Shown in pieces: positions 11,711 to 22,230 of a stretch of DNA of 64,000 bases. The translations under genes were made by a program, and so were the position numbers. The notes beneath the pieces were generated by a model. It had not been told where the DNA came from. It did no database searches and was given only the letters and a program-made list of their open reading frames with translations. Source of the DNA: Cyanoderma ruficeps (Eukaryota; Chordata; Aves; Passeriformes; Timaliidae); assembly GCA_008694505.1 (NCBI GenBank), contig VZDJ01000346.1:10403244-10467243 (forward strand). The letters run 5' to 3'. Within the stretch, counting starts at the first letter, position 1, and each line of letters begins with the position of its first letter.

Positions 11711-14478
11711 CAAATGTTGATTTGTCCTAGACACCTCTTGGGGTGCAGTGATTTGTACAAAAGAAGCATTGCTTTATTTTAGTGTGTAACTCAGTTTTCT
11801 ATATTTTTGTGGCTGAGTTTTGAATGTGTTACAGACTCTTTTTATAGGTTTTGAACTCTTGACAGCCATGAATACTTTTGAAAATGCTGGTGAATGATGG
11901 ATGAATACCTATGAAATCCACAGTATCACCACCAAAATGCCATCAGCTGTTATTGATTTTTTTTGCTTGGTATCTTTTGAAATATCTGGCACAGGGGAGG
12001 CTACGCATACAGGACGTGGCTACTCATCAGACCAGCTCATATTCAAGACAGAAATATAGGAAAAAATGCACTCAGATAACTAGAGAAATTTATTTGGATA
12101 TTTAATGCTAACATATACAGTGGGAAGTAAAAAAGGTTAATTATCTGCCCACTGTTATGGAGAGAAATACAGCAGTAATGATGCAAGCATTGTAAGGACC
12201 AGGGCTGCTTTACTGAAGCAACTATAAATGTGTGTCCCTCAGCGCATTTGGATATTTTCTTGCTTTTTCACATCACCAGGTTTATTACCCTCCCCTAAAT
12301 TAAGGTAAACAAATTCTGTCCACTGTGTGGTCGATGCCAGAAAGTGTCAATACCTTCTCAGTTTGCTCTGTGGGAGAGCATGTACATTTGCTGTGAAAAT
12401 ATTTCCTATGGAAAAGTAGAGACGAGGCTGGGAAGTCTTTCTGCACAAGTGTATCCTCTTTGACTTTGTAGTACATCAATTCTGTAGCACTAATCTGAAC
12501 TGTAGTATGGTGGTTAATGACATTTAGGCTAAGCAGCAGTGTTAACACAGTGATGCAAACTTTGTCACTGTTAGAGTGGTTATCGGTCCTGTTCTTTTCT
12601 TTTCCAAGTCATAAACCTCCTGCTTTTGAAAGTGTCATCCACTAATTTTATAGTGGACGTAGCCCTTTTTGTAAGAGACAAGGCAGACTTTAGCAGCTGA
12701 TGGTCTAAAATATTGTCTCTCTAAGAGATTCTCTGCACACTGGCAGTGAAATAACTCCTTTTGCATTCAAAGAAGGAAACTCCCTACACCTTCTTTTTTT
12801 AATATATATATATACCTCTTTGAAATGCAAAAGGAAATGTCAAAAATGAGCTCATATTTTATTATTCCTTCCCTTCCATCCTTTCCTTTGTAAGACCGTT
12901 CTTTATAGAGAATTATATTTTCCTGTCCACTATCAAAATGGACTGTATTCAAGCCCTGCTGCTCACACTTCACTATCATCAGGAAAAGCTGGAAATAAAA
13001 TTATAAACTTGTCATCCATTATATTGTAAATACTTTTTCTGACAGCAATTCTAACATACACTTTTTGCATCAATTTTTAAGATGCTGTAACATAAGATAG
13101 GTAATAATTGTACTCAAATGTTATGTATTTTCTGAGACTAATATTGCTAGTAAAAATAGCCAAGCTTTTGTGCATGTGAATCCCTCCTCAGAATGTTTTG
13201 ATTTTCTACTTACTAGAAAATCATTATGAACGTAATTATACTAATGTAGCTAGTGAATGAATCTTGTTTTAATCATACTTGTACTTTTAAGTATGGCAGA
13301 ATCCTGTTCTGGAGAGCAGAACACAAAGCAGCCATCATCATGTTACTATGCGTTTGCTGACTCTCATTTGGCCTAATGCAATTTTCCCCTTAGCCTAGTA
13401 AAATGCCAAAGTTGATTAATGTTGATTAAGACTGTTCATAAACTTTTCATGCTGCACAGTTTGATTTTATCTGAGACATGTCAACTAGGATCTCATGGGG
13501 AGCCTTTTCAGGGAAACAGTGCTAGAAAGTGTCAAATAAGTGCTAATGATCTCAATACACAAGAAAGAAATTGTTTTCCAATTAGACTTAAGCTTTTGCC
13601 ATTCTAGTGCCTTCTGTCTCCGGAGTATAAAATGAACTTTCACAAGATACTGGCTCCTTTCTTCATGTACTGGAGCTAAAATTGTAATGTATGCTTGCTT
13701 GAATTTAAAAAAAAAGAAAAATTGCCTGTACCAGTATGCTTTTAGGAACAGTTGCACAGTGCTGCCACTTCTGCCTTTACATATTATTTCAATTAATTGA
13801 ACTTCCTGATAATTTTCTGGTCATTTGACAGATGTGAAACCTAGAAAGGTAGATTTCTAGATAGAAAAGATGAGATTTTAAACTTTAATTAACATCCCTT
13901 TCAGGCACGTTTTCATTATCAAAGCTACTATAGTCCAGGCCTGTGAGAATTAACTGTAGTTGAAAATCCAAACAGGTAAAGCCCTGCTACCTTCGGGTTT
14001 TGAGGAAAACAAAGAGTCAAACCAGTATTTTCTATCTCTCACCAACAGAGAGGTCAGAACTTAAACTGGATGCAGTGAAAAAGGGACCTCAGTAATGGGC
14101 TGGTTTTGCATGAATGGATGTTACCTTGAGAACTTTCCACTCAAATGCTGCTTTGGGAAAACTCTAAACAGTTCTACTCCAGCAATGATGCTCTGTCTCC
14201 CAGACTGTGTCTCATTTGTCTTCAAAGATCAATTTAACACCATCTTGTAATAATGTCCATGAAAAAACACTCATCTTCCACTTCTCTAGGGTTGCTACCT
14301 TTATCTTACTGTTGTCTTCTTATTTCAATTGTATTTCTCTGAGTTATCCATGCATTGCGTTTTGTCTGTGGCTCTCTGAGTTTTCTGTGGCAATAGGTTG
14401 TTGCCTGTGCTATTTTTTCTATTGATTTCTAGGGCACTAAACTCTTCATACATGACTATGCATTCTAAGCATGACTGT
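11711..14478. other. Intergenic DNA, nothing recognised
   Basis: AT-rich sequence with a short (TA)n run at about 12801-12812. No gene or identifiable repeat family. Confidence 0.5.
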
Positions 14479-14512
14479 AATAATAATAATAATAGTAATA
14501 ACAATAATAATC
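14479..14512. repeat. Imperfect (TAA)n microsatellite
   Basis: About eleven TAA-type triplets with occasional AGT and ACA interruptions. Confidence 0.85.
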
Positions 14513-14578
14513 CAAGATATTATTAATAGTTTTAGTAATGAATAATAAATTGAGAGACAGAATCACATAGTGGAGCCC

Positions 14579-14690
14579 AGAAAAAAAAGGAGAAAAAAGG
14601 AAAAAAAAGGGAAAAAAAGGAAAAAAATTAACCCCCCCCCAAAAAAAAAACCCCAAAAAACACCCAGCAAAAAGGAAAAAAGGGCAGTCA
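14579..14690. repeat. Purine tract (A6-8 G2-3)n followed by C and A runs
   Basis: Several A-runs separated by GG or GGG are followed by a short ATTAA, then a run of about nine to ten C, a run of about ten A, CCCC, an A-run and a CACCCAGC stretch. The open frames reported across it are compositional artefacts. Confidence 0.85.
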
Positions 14691-15680
14691 GCCCTGTCTT
14701 GTATAAAATCAGGAGATTTGGGACTTTCAAGATGCCACTACAATAGGAATGAACATATTCCTGAGATCTGGAACAGGATATTCCGTACCAACTCCGGAGG
14801 ACAATCTTATGACTGAATTAAAAAAAAGAAAATCACATGGGACTTAAGAATACTGGTCTTTCTTCTAAAGCAGCTTGAGTTTCAGAAATGCAGGAGGGGT
14901 CAGGGAAGAGGGATTAGAAGGCAGCAAAGAGGGAAGACAAAGTTCCACAACTTACAGGAACATTAAACACCAACTGTGATAATGTGAGCCTGTGGTTTAT
15001 GTGTTGAATAATGTCTATATACTCATTATTTTGAAACCAGTGTAGTATTTGACAACTCCAAACAATTAAAAAGAACCAAAATTTCTTAAGCTGGGGACAA
15101 TTTTTAATACCAATAAAGGTATTAAATACCAATGAATGGTCTGTAAGTGACCAAAAGAAATAGAATAGTATGGTTTTGGTAGGATTCTTGATTCTACAAT
15201 ACTTTTAGCTGGACAGTTGCAACACTGTTGATTTATTACTGTCAGGACTGTTAGATTATAAGAATTAACTTGCTGCCCAGTTACTTAGAAACATGGCTGG
15301 TACAAGTCAAGAATCAAATAGAAATGTATAACCAAAGAACTGTCAGTACATGGGAACTTTCAGGTTCTTTCAAAACTTCTTCCTTTGACTTTCAATGAGC
15401 TAACTGAACAATCAAAATTGAGCTGTCAAATTCAGATAGAAAATACTGCGTTTAAGATCCTGTAAAAATTTTAGCCTGCAGTTTTAATTCAGCATGTTTT
15501 ATGTCACAGATATGACAGAATATTTCAACCTGAGCAGGGAAGCAGAACTGCAGGAATAAGACATAATAAAGTTTATAGCATCGATCATATTTAAAAACTT
15601 ATGTACTCTGTGTCTGCATATAACTGCTCCGGACAAAACATCCAAGCTGTAGAAATCATGTTTTTTTCTATTTTCTATTC
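14691..15680. other. Intergenic DNA, nothing recognised
   Basis: AT-rich with no supported gene or repeat family. Confidence 0.5.
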
Positions 15681-15948
15681 ACAGAATCATAGAATAGTTT
15701 AGGTTGGAAGGAACCTTTAAGGGTCATCTAGTCTGCCACCTCTCTGAGCAACACCTTCCAGTTTTACTACCCCATGGTAAAAAAATTTCTTCCTTCTATG
15801 TATCTACTTAATTTGAAACAGGCCGTACTAAAACATATTTCCCCATCTAACTTAAAGACCCTCTTGAGGTACTTAAAGGCCACATTAAGGTTCCTAGAGC
15901 CTTCCCTTCTCCAGGCACAACAACCCCAACTCTCCCAACCTTAAACCA
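15681..15948 (-). mobile_element. CR1 LINE 3' end fragment, internally deleted
   Basis: The left edge reads ACAGAATCATAGAATAGTTT then AGGTTGGAAGGAACC, the reverse complement of the typical CR1 3' terminus with its short ATTCTATG-type tail. After about 15730 the match jumps to sequence that normally lies further inside the element (AAAAATTTCTTCCTTC and the later CTTCTCCAGGC). This indicates an internal deletion. The element is 5'-truncated, as usual for CR1. Confidence 0.85.
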
Positions 15949-18900
15949 GAACACTATCTAATTGATCTGAGCCTCTCTTCAGTTTTCAGCCAGCTGTGTT
16001 ACAGAAAACCTAGGTGCCAGGACCCCTACCATATTGCATTTCAAAATACAACCTGGGTCCCAGCTCCTCAGTCCACTGAGAAAAAGCAAATCAATCTCTT
16101 CCCACCAAAGCTGATTTAGGACTAAGGTTGAACATCCTCCATAAGCCAAGTAGCTCCCATGATGCCCAGGGAGAGCTCCCAGTCCTCTAATCCAAAAGGT
16201 TTTTGTTAATGGTTCTCCTTGAGCAGGGAAGGGGTTTGGAAGTGGCTAAAAATTAAGTTATACACTTCAGCACACCTTAAGAAATTCACCCTTCTGACTC
16301 AGTGAAGATACTGATCATATGGATACAGTGGAGGAAAAAATGTGTTCTCTAGATAAAAGACCAATATCTTTCCATCTGCTGCAGACAGATCCTTAGCACC
16401 AATGAAATTGGGAGGAACTGTTTCCCTAAATATAGTTGGTTATGGTCAGTACTGTGTATACTATGGATGACCCTTTTTTATATGGAATGAGAGTAACAAA
16501 TTTAAAAATCTAACTTACAAATATCTACTATTGTTCAAATCACTTGTGGGGAAGTATTCAACTAATAGAAATTTGCTTGGAGTATAAAAAAAAATGCATA
16601 GAGTAGCAAAATCCTCCTGAAAGCAGTCAAATGACAATTTGGTGACATTACATAATATGTTTCCTCAATTTAGACAGGAGAAAGCTGGGAAAGATCCAAG
16701 ACTGCGCCAGAAAACCAGCCCATGATAGTTGGATAGCACTTAGTACAGTACCTGGAAAACACAATTTATTGCAGTGTAGTTTTTCCTTTCTCTATAGGAA
16801 TTTGAGGAGTCCTTGCAGATTGCTTCCATGAAGTGTCCTGCAGGATGCATTTCTTGCTGTTTTGATCTGTTTTGATCCACTGAGAGCCTGAGTACTGGTC
16901 ATTTTCAACCAAGAGTATGTCTTTAATTTTCTCCATTCACTGATCCATAACAGAGTACTTTAAAGTTCCCTTCATGCCAGTTACATAAAAATGTTTTCAG
17001 AGTTTCAAATTGGGACAGAAATAACAAATAATTAGTTGTACAGAATTTCTCCCCTTATACAAAATATTATAAAGCAGATGTTAGCATTTTCTTTTCAGAG
17101 AGGACTTATACTTGACGTGCTTAAACAATGAATCTACCAACTCATTTACTCTTGTAGCTGCTGTGAGGAAGGAAATGGGAGTAAGTATAATGAGACCCTT
17201 AGTGAAAGATATTTTTTGGTGATATATAAAACTAGGTTACAATATCACTGTTTCCTTGGGAACCCCTCATGTCTAGCAGAACTGAAAGGGAACGGATAAA
17301 AAAAGGGTATCAGAAAAATTATATTAATAACTCTGCTGGTGTCAGTACATTTAGATGACTTACAGAAGCCACCAAAAGAAAGTATCACATGCCTTTGATA
17401 TACAATTGGAGTGAATTTTCATTTATAGATTTTGTGATGAAGAACAATTTCAGTAGAAGATTGTAAACCAGGAGTGGGAATCTGGTTTTTTGGAGGGTGG
17501 TAGTGAGCTCAGAATGAGAACAGAAAAGAACAGGAAGGGCAGGTACCTGGAGACATATGAACAGGAAGGTCAGAATTAAAAATGAATGCTCCCTAAAAAT
17601 AATTTTTGTAAATAATAATACTACATGATAATACAATCATTTGTTGGTTGATTATAGATGACTGTTGACCTCATTACACTGGAGTGGGTAGAGAAGTCTG
17701 TGCCGTGAGTATGTTTTCATCAATATGCCACCCAAGTAATGTAAATAACAGTAACAACATGAGACAACTCTGAGCAGGCTGACAGCAACATGAACAAATA
17801 ATGTTTGTAATTGCAGAAAAATGTGAGAAATGATAGGTGGAACTGATTGTGAGAAAGGAAGGTAGATGCTTAGAAAGATCAAGTTGAACCATTTTTTCAT
17901 TGTCATCAAGACAGGATGTCTTCTGCCCTGAATCTGATCTCTCTTTGCAAAACAAATAGCTAGATAACATATGGGGAATACAGTTTCTGTCCCTGTATTT
18001 GTTTGTTTACAGTTACCCCTGTAATGGTGGGGGATTTAGTGGAAACAGGGCAAATACCAAGGAGAAAAGAAAGCTCTTGAAACTGCAGTAATGCTGAGAG
18101 CAAGTATTTGTAATTTGTGGATGAAAAAATCCCAGGTGCATTGAAATGAAGCAGGCACTGTAAATCCAGAGTTCAAATCCAGAATCTCAGGTGAATGAGG
18201 CAATGCACAGAAAACTGTAGTGATACCTTGCAACCAAAACTACAACCCAAACAAATACTGCTTGTGTTTATGGTTGAGGCATGGCATTCTTGAGCCAAAT
18301 GTGTAACCTGACAGGAGGAGTGACTACTTTCATTTGGTCTGGTTCTTTGTAATCATTCTTAAAATTGATTGAGTGATTTCTCTTGTTCTTTACTTCCCTG
18401 GGATAAAATGTATTTTCCAAAGGCTTCTGTACAGTTAATTCTTCCATTCAACATTCATAGATTGATAAAGAATGTACTATCTTTGGTAATCTGATGACAC
18501 ATAGTTCTACATTTCCTCTTCTTTTTGACTTCGACACCAGATTTATCTAGTGCCTGGAAGAAACACGGAATTCGGTGAGAGCCAGCTGGCTGCAATCCAG
18601 TCTGAAGGGTGAAGGTGATGTGAACTGGAAGAGCAGAATCATACAGTTTATTTTGCAAGGATATCTGCTTAAATATAATACACTCAAGTGTCTTACACAA
18701 CGGTTTATGGTTTTTAACAAAGGGTTTATTATACACAATTTTACATCAAGAAATGGAACAGTCTCCTTTAGCTAAGGATGCCAGTGACATTTCTTAGAAA
18801 AAATTAAAATTCAATGAATATATGTGCCTGATAATAGGCAGAGATTATTGTTAAGACCTGCTTTATCACAGCAAACCCCTCATGTCCTTCTGACAAGCTG

Positions 18901-19644
18901 TTCCTCCAGAATTTGTTTCCACAAAAGAATGGTGTTTTCACCAATACTGCAGGCAGAACTCTTTGGTTTGTGGAGCTGCCTCCTAAAATTTATTATCTGT
19001 GGAAATACAGCTAATAAGGACCACTATAGGTTCTGGAGGATGATTTTTTCCCCCATGTCTTTGCACCTGGTTATAAATTGATGTTATGACAGTTTACATA
19101 TAGGACCAGCTCCAAGACTGTATGATCTGGGGTGAGATTTCAAACTGCTTGGATTAAACCTTTTAAAATCACTTTATTATTGCTGCAGACACTTCGATGT
19201 TATCCAGCACTGATGCTACGTCTCATAGTGAGATATAACATGCTTGCTGAGAGAAGAGCAAGCGGAACTCTACTGTCTCTTACAGAGTAAAAACATACAG
19301 ATTTGGGTTGCATTGTTTCTTTGGCATTCTTGGATAGGTTATTTCCCTTTTATTTGGTCTGAATGGAATTTTGGGTACTGTAGGGTACTTTTTCCAGAAA
19401 TGATTTCTCACCACAAAATGATTGCTCAGGTGGGATTTAGAGGTAGCAAAAGAGATTTGAGTGGTTTTTTTTCACCACTACCTGGTGCCCATGTTGGAAG
19501 AGGACTTTCTTCTCCAAGCTTCTTTCATGGGCGTCACATTCTTGCTCTTCTGGGTTAGAGAATCTGTCCAGACAGAGGCTGGGGTAGATTTCACACTTTG
19601 CATGGGGTGAAGGACACTCCAGCAGGACCTTATGCGGGTGATCG
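15949..19644. other. Upstream flank of RIMS2, no gene seen
   Basis: AT-rich DNA without recognised exons or repeat families. Open frames here are short and uncharacteristic. Confidence 0.5.
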
Positions 19645-20335
19645 TGGAGCAGCAGGTCTGTTGGGCTGGATTCGCTCGGCTGAACAGCGATGCCGTTCCC
19701 GGCTCGGGGGAGCCGGAGGCCGGCCCGGCACACACCCCGCGGCTGCCCTGATGTTGCTCTGCGGTTCTCTGCCCGAATTGCGGACCGTGCCGTGGAGCCT
19801 ACGAGGGGACGGGGATAAGGGTGCTCTGCCGCCCTCCCGGGAGGCTTTCCCCTTGCCTTTCCCGCTGCCTCCATCTCCTCCTCCCGGGGGCCGGGGCTCC
19901 CTTGCGCCAGATCCTCCTCCCTAGGGCTGCGCTCGGGGACCGGCCCCGCCGAGCGGGTGCCCCTCTCCGGTCGCCCTGCGGGCGGCAGGAGCAGCGGGAA
20001 CGGCGGGAGCGGCAGCAGACGCGGGAGCGGCGCCGCGCAGCATCTCCCCGCCCTCCCCCTTGCCCCCCCGCGGCCGCCGGGCTCGGTCCTCCCAGCGCGT
20101 CGCCGGCGCCTTGGCTCCTCCTTGTCCTTCCTCGCGTGATTTTTATCGCGTCCATTTTTTGTGCGGGGATAAATAAATAAATAAGGGCAGCTGCCGCCCG
20201 CCGCCCCCCGCCGCCAGCCCGCGCGGCGCCGCTAGGGGCGGCAGCCGGGCCCCGCATCGCCCCGCGCCGCTCGGCTCAGGAGAGGGAGGCAGCGGGGCGA
20301 TGCGGAGCCCCCTCCCGTGACTCCGGCTCTCCGCC

Positions 20336-20503
20336 ATGCCATGGGTTAGGCGGACTCCATCCCGCAGCCGAGAAGGCACCAGTCAAGCGAGGCGGCGGCA
20401 GGAAGCGGCGCGGTCCGGCAGAGGAGCGGCGGGAGGCGGCGGCGGCGGGAGGCGAGCGCGGCGCCCCGCGGCCCCTTCCATGGACGGCGGCGAGGAATTA
20501 TGA
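20336..20503 (+). other. Possible upstream ORF, 55 codons
   Basis: An ATG in a GCC-rich context (CCGCCATGCC) opens a 55-codon Arg/Gly-rich frame that stops at TGA 20501-20503. It overlaps the next ATG (20500) in the tetranucleotide ATGA. It matters only if the RIMS2 transcript starts upstream of it, which I cannot tell. A seven-codon-scale upstream frame also begins at 20300. Composition suggests no functional peptide. Confidence 0.25.
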
Positions 20504-20730
20504 GCCGCGGCCGGTGGCCGGGACTGGCGCTCGCCCGCTGGGGCTTCCCCCGCTGCGCGCCCCGGGGCGCCGGGGCTCCACTCTCGTACGGCACCCCCCT
20601 AAACCCCCCTGGCAGACGCTGTCGCCGTCTCCTGACCCCCCGACGCTCGCTCCGTCCCCCCTCTCCCTGCCGCGCGCTCGGGGTTGGGAAAATCTCGCTC
20701 GCACCCAAACCACAGCGCTCCCGCGGCTAA
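20500..20730 (+). other. Possible upstream ORF, 76 codons
   Basis: It begins at the ATGA overlap with the preceding upstream frame and runs through Arg/Pro-rich codons to a TAA at 20728-20730. It is probably a by-product of GC-rich leader sequence. It is listed because, if transcribed, it would sit in the 5' leader of RIMS2. Confidence 0.2.
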
Positions 20731-20961
20731 TCCTGCCCTCTCCCCTCTCCCTCCCCACCCCGCCCCCGGCCCTTCCTCTCCCGGCGCTGCCCTCTCCCCT
20801 CCCTGCTCCCCCTGCTCGCCCCCCGGGGCCCCTCCGTCCCCGTCCTCCCGCTGCCGCCAGCGGCCCGGCGGGTGGGTGCGAGGTCGGGGCTGCCGGGCAC
20901 CCCGCCCCTCCCCGGCGGGGCCGTCATTAGGCTGCCGGTTGATTACAGGGTATTGATTTGT

Positions 20962-21027
20962 ATGTGCTTCTCCCGGCGCCGGCCGCTCCCGCTGGTGCTG
21001 CTGGAGTTCGGGCAGCGCTTCTCGTAG
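20962..21027 (+). promoter_or_regulatory. In-frame upstream ORF just before RIMS2 start
   Basis: ATG at 20962 opens 21 codons, MCFSRRRPLPLVLLEF then GQRFS, and stops at TAG 21025-21027. The stop is 24 bases before the RIMS2 ATG. Both ATGs are in the same frame (90 bases apart), so only this TAG separates the upstream peptide from the RIM2 N-terminus. Termination this close to the main start would be expected to lower or tune RIM2 translation. Whether the leader includes this segment is not known. Confidence 0.4.
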
Positions 21028-21051
21028 CGGCGGCGGCAGCTCCCACCAAAC

Positions 21052-21221
21052 ATGTCGGCTCCCGCCGGGCCCCGGAGCGGCCCCGCCGCTCCTCAGCCTC
21101 CTCCGGCCCCGCAGCCCGAGATGCCGGACCTCAGCCACCTCACGGAGGAAGAGCGGAAGATCATCCTGGCCGTCATGGACCGCCAGAAGAAGGAAGAGGA
21201 GAAGGAACAATCCGTGCTCAA
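21052..21221 (+). CDS. RIMS2: RIMS2 (RIM2) first coding exon, partial CDS
   Basis: This exon encodes the first 56 residues plus two bases of codon 57 of RIM2, a large presynaptic active-zone scaffold. RIM2 binds Rab3 on synaptic vesicles, Munc13 and Ca2+ channels, and primes vesicles for release. The peptide starts MSAPAGPRSG, passes through a Pro/Ala-rich linker, then reaches EMPDLSHLTEEERKIILAVM and a Lys/Glu-rich helix ending QSVL. That conserved part is the start of the Rab-binding helix which precedes the zinc finger. It matches RIM2 rather than RIM1, which has NIIMAV-type residues and a different N-terminus. The start has an A at -3. Only a 24-base gap with no ATG separates it from the upstream stop at 21025. 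The exon ends CTCAA|GTAAGG, giving a phase-2 intron as expected for this gene. The remaining exons lie outside the window. The Pro-rich linker appears to differ from mammalian RIM2. Confidence 0.95.
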
Positions 21222-21227
21222 GTAAGG
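21222..21227 (+). other. RIMS2: RIMS2 intron 1 splice donor
   Basis: GTAAGG follows CTCAA and splits the codon for Lys57 as AA|G. It fits the consensus donor and the known exon 1 boundary of RIM genes. Confidence 0.9.
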
Positions 21228-21892
21228 GCGGGCGAATCACTTTCTCGTCCTCCCGGGCCCGCGGCCGCGGAAGTCTCTCCTCCGGCCCCGGGGGCGCGGC
21301 ACGGCCGGGGCGGGAGAGAGGAGTCGGGCGGCCGGGGGCGGGCAGGGGTGCTCGGCGCCGGGCGAGTGTGGGTCACAGCGGGAGGGACCCGCGGGTGCAG
21401 CCAGGGACGGGGCAAAGCTCGGCGCCTGCCTTGGTCGCGCTCCGCGGGGCGGCTCCGGCTTCGCACGCCCCGGCGCCGGCGGGAACCAGGCGCCCAACAT
21501 GGCCGCACAGGTGCCGTCCTCACCCGGCGTGTTCCATCGGGAGGACGGGGGTGGGTCGGGGCGGCGGTCGGCGCCGCCGGAGGGGGCGGACCGGCAGCAT
21601 CGGGCCCAGTGCCGGGGGCGCGGCGGGCTCCGCGCTGGCGGCGGCGGCCCTGCCGGGCGGAGCGGCACCACCGGGGCCTGGGCTCCGGCCGCCTGGCTGG
21701 GTGGGTTTGCCACAGCCGCCATCTTCCCCCAACAACGTGTCTGCCGCCCGCCCCCGCCCCGCTGCTCTTTCCAAGCGTGAGCCCCGGCGCCGGGGAAAGC
21801 GGGACGCCCTCCGCCTGCCCGGCGCGGGCGTGGGGGTGGCTCCGGCTCCGGCACCGGCTCCGGCACCGCGAGCTATTCGGAGCGACGCGGTT

Positions 21893-22098
21893 GAGCACAG
21901 GGAACTAGCTGTCTGCAGCCACACTGCCCAGCTCAGAGCAGGGAGCTGTCCACAGCCGCACGGCTGAGCACCGGGAGCTGTCCGCGGCCACCCGGCCCAG
22001 CTCAGCACCGGGAGCTGTCCGCGGCCACCCGGCTCAGCACAGGGCTCTAGCTGTCCACAGCCACCCGGCCCAGCTCAGCACCGGGCGCTGTCCGCGGC
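21893..22098. repeat. Alternating long/short GC-rich minisatellite
   Basis: About six units share the core GAGCTGTCCGCGGCCACCCG. Long units (about 39-43 bases, including a CCCAGCT insertion) alternate with short ones (about 30-32 bases): 21893 long, then short, long, short, long, then a partial unit. This gives a higher-order period of about 70 bases. It lies at the 3' edge of the CpG island, in the first kilobase of RIMS2 intron 1. Confidence 0.8.
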
Positions 22099-22230
22099 GG
22101 TGTCCGGGTAGGAGCGCGGGGCCCGGGGAAGCGCCAGCTTTCCCCGTGCTCCGTGCCCCATTCCCGGCGGGACACACCGGTCTCCTTGCAGGAGGGGGGG
22201 TCCTGCTGCCCGCACGGCGTGGGTCACGTC

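Larger units (their letters stand above)
19645..22230. promoter_or_regulatory. RIMS2: CpG island, RIMS2 promoter region
   Basis: GC content and CpG density rise sharply at about 19.65 kb and fall back to intron-like AT-rich DNA by about 22.25 kb. The island brackets the first coding exon of RIMS2, so it very probably holds the promoter and 5' leader. I cannot place the transcription start. Notable contents are an (ATAA)n run at 20169-20184, a C-rich tract at 20731-20850, several upstream ATGs, and a minisatellite at its 3' edge. The many long open frames on both strands are expected in stop-poor GC-rich DNA. A divergent antisense transcript is possible but not shown by the sequence. Confidence 0.85.

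Noticed and set aside
14465..14656. 63-codon minus-strand frame rich in Phe and Tyr
   Set aside because: Encoded by the (TAA)n and A/G-tract simple repeats.
1..19640. Search for DCAF13, the usual upstream neighbour of RIMS2
   Set aside because: No WD-repeat coding exons or its basic C-terminus seen.
20599..21240. Long minus-strand open frame (213 codons) across the CpG island, and several other long frames on both strands at 19.4-22.0 kb
   Set aside because: GC-rich DNA has few stop codons. These frames overlap the RIMS2 exon or its promoter in other frames, are Arg/Pro/Gly-rich and show no domain.
20958..21908. 316-codon + strand frame running through RIMS2 exon 1
   Set aside because: It starts at TTG, is in a different frame from RIM2, passes through the splice donor and reads the intron; a compositional artefact.
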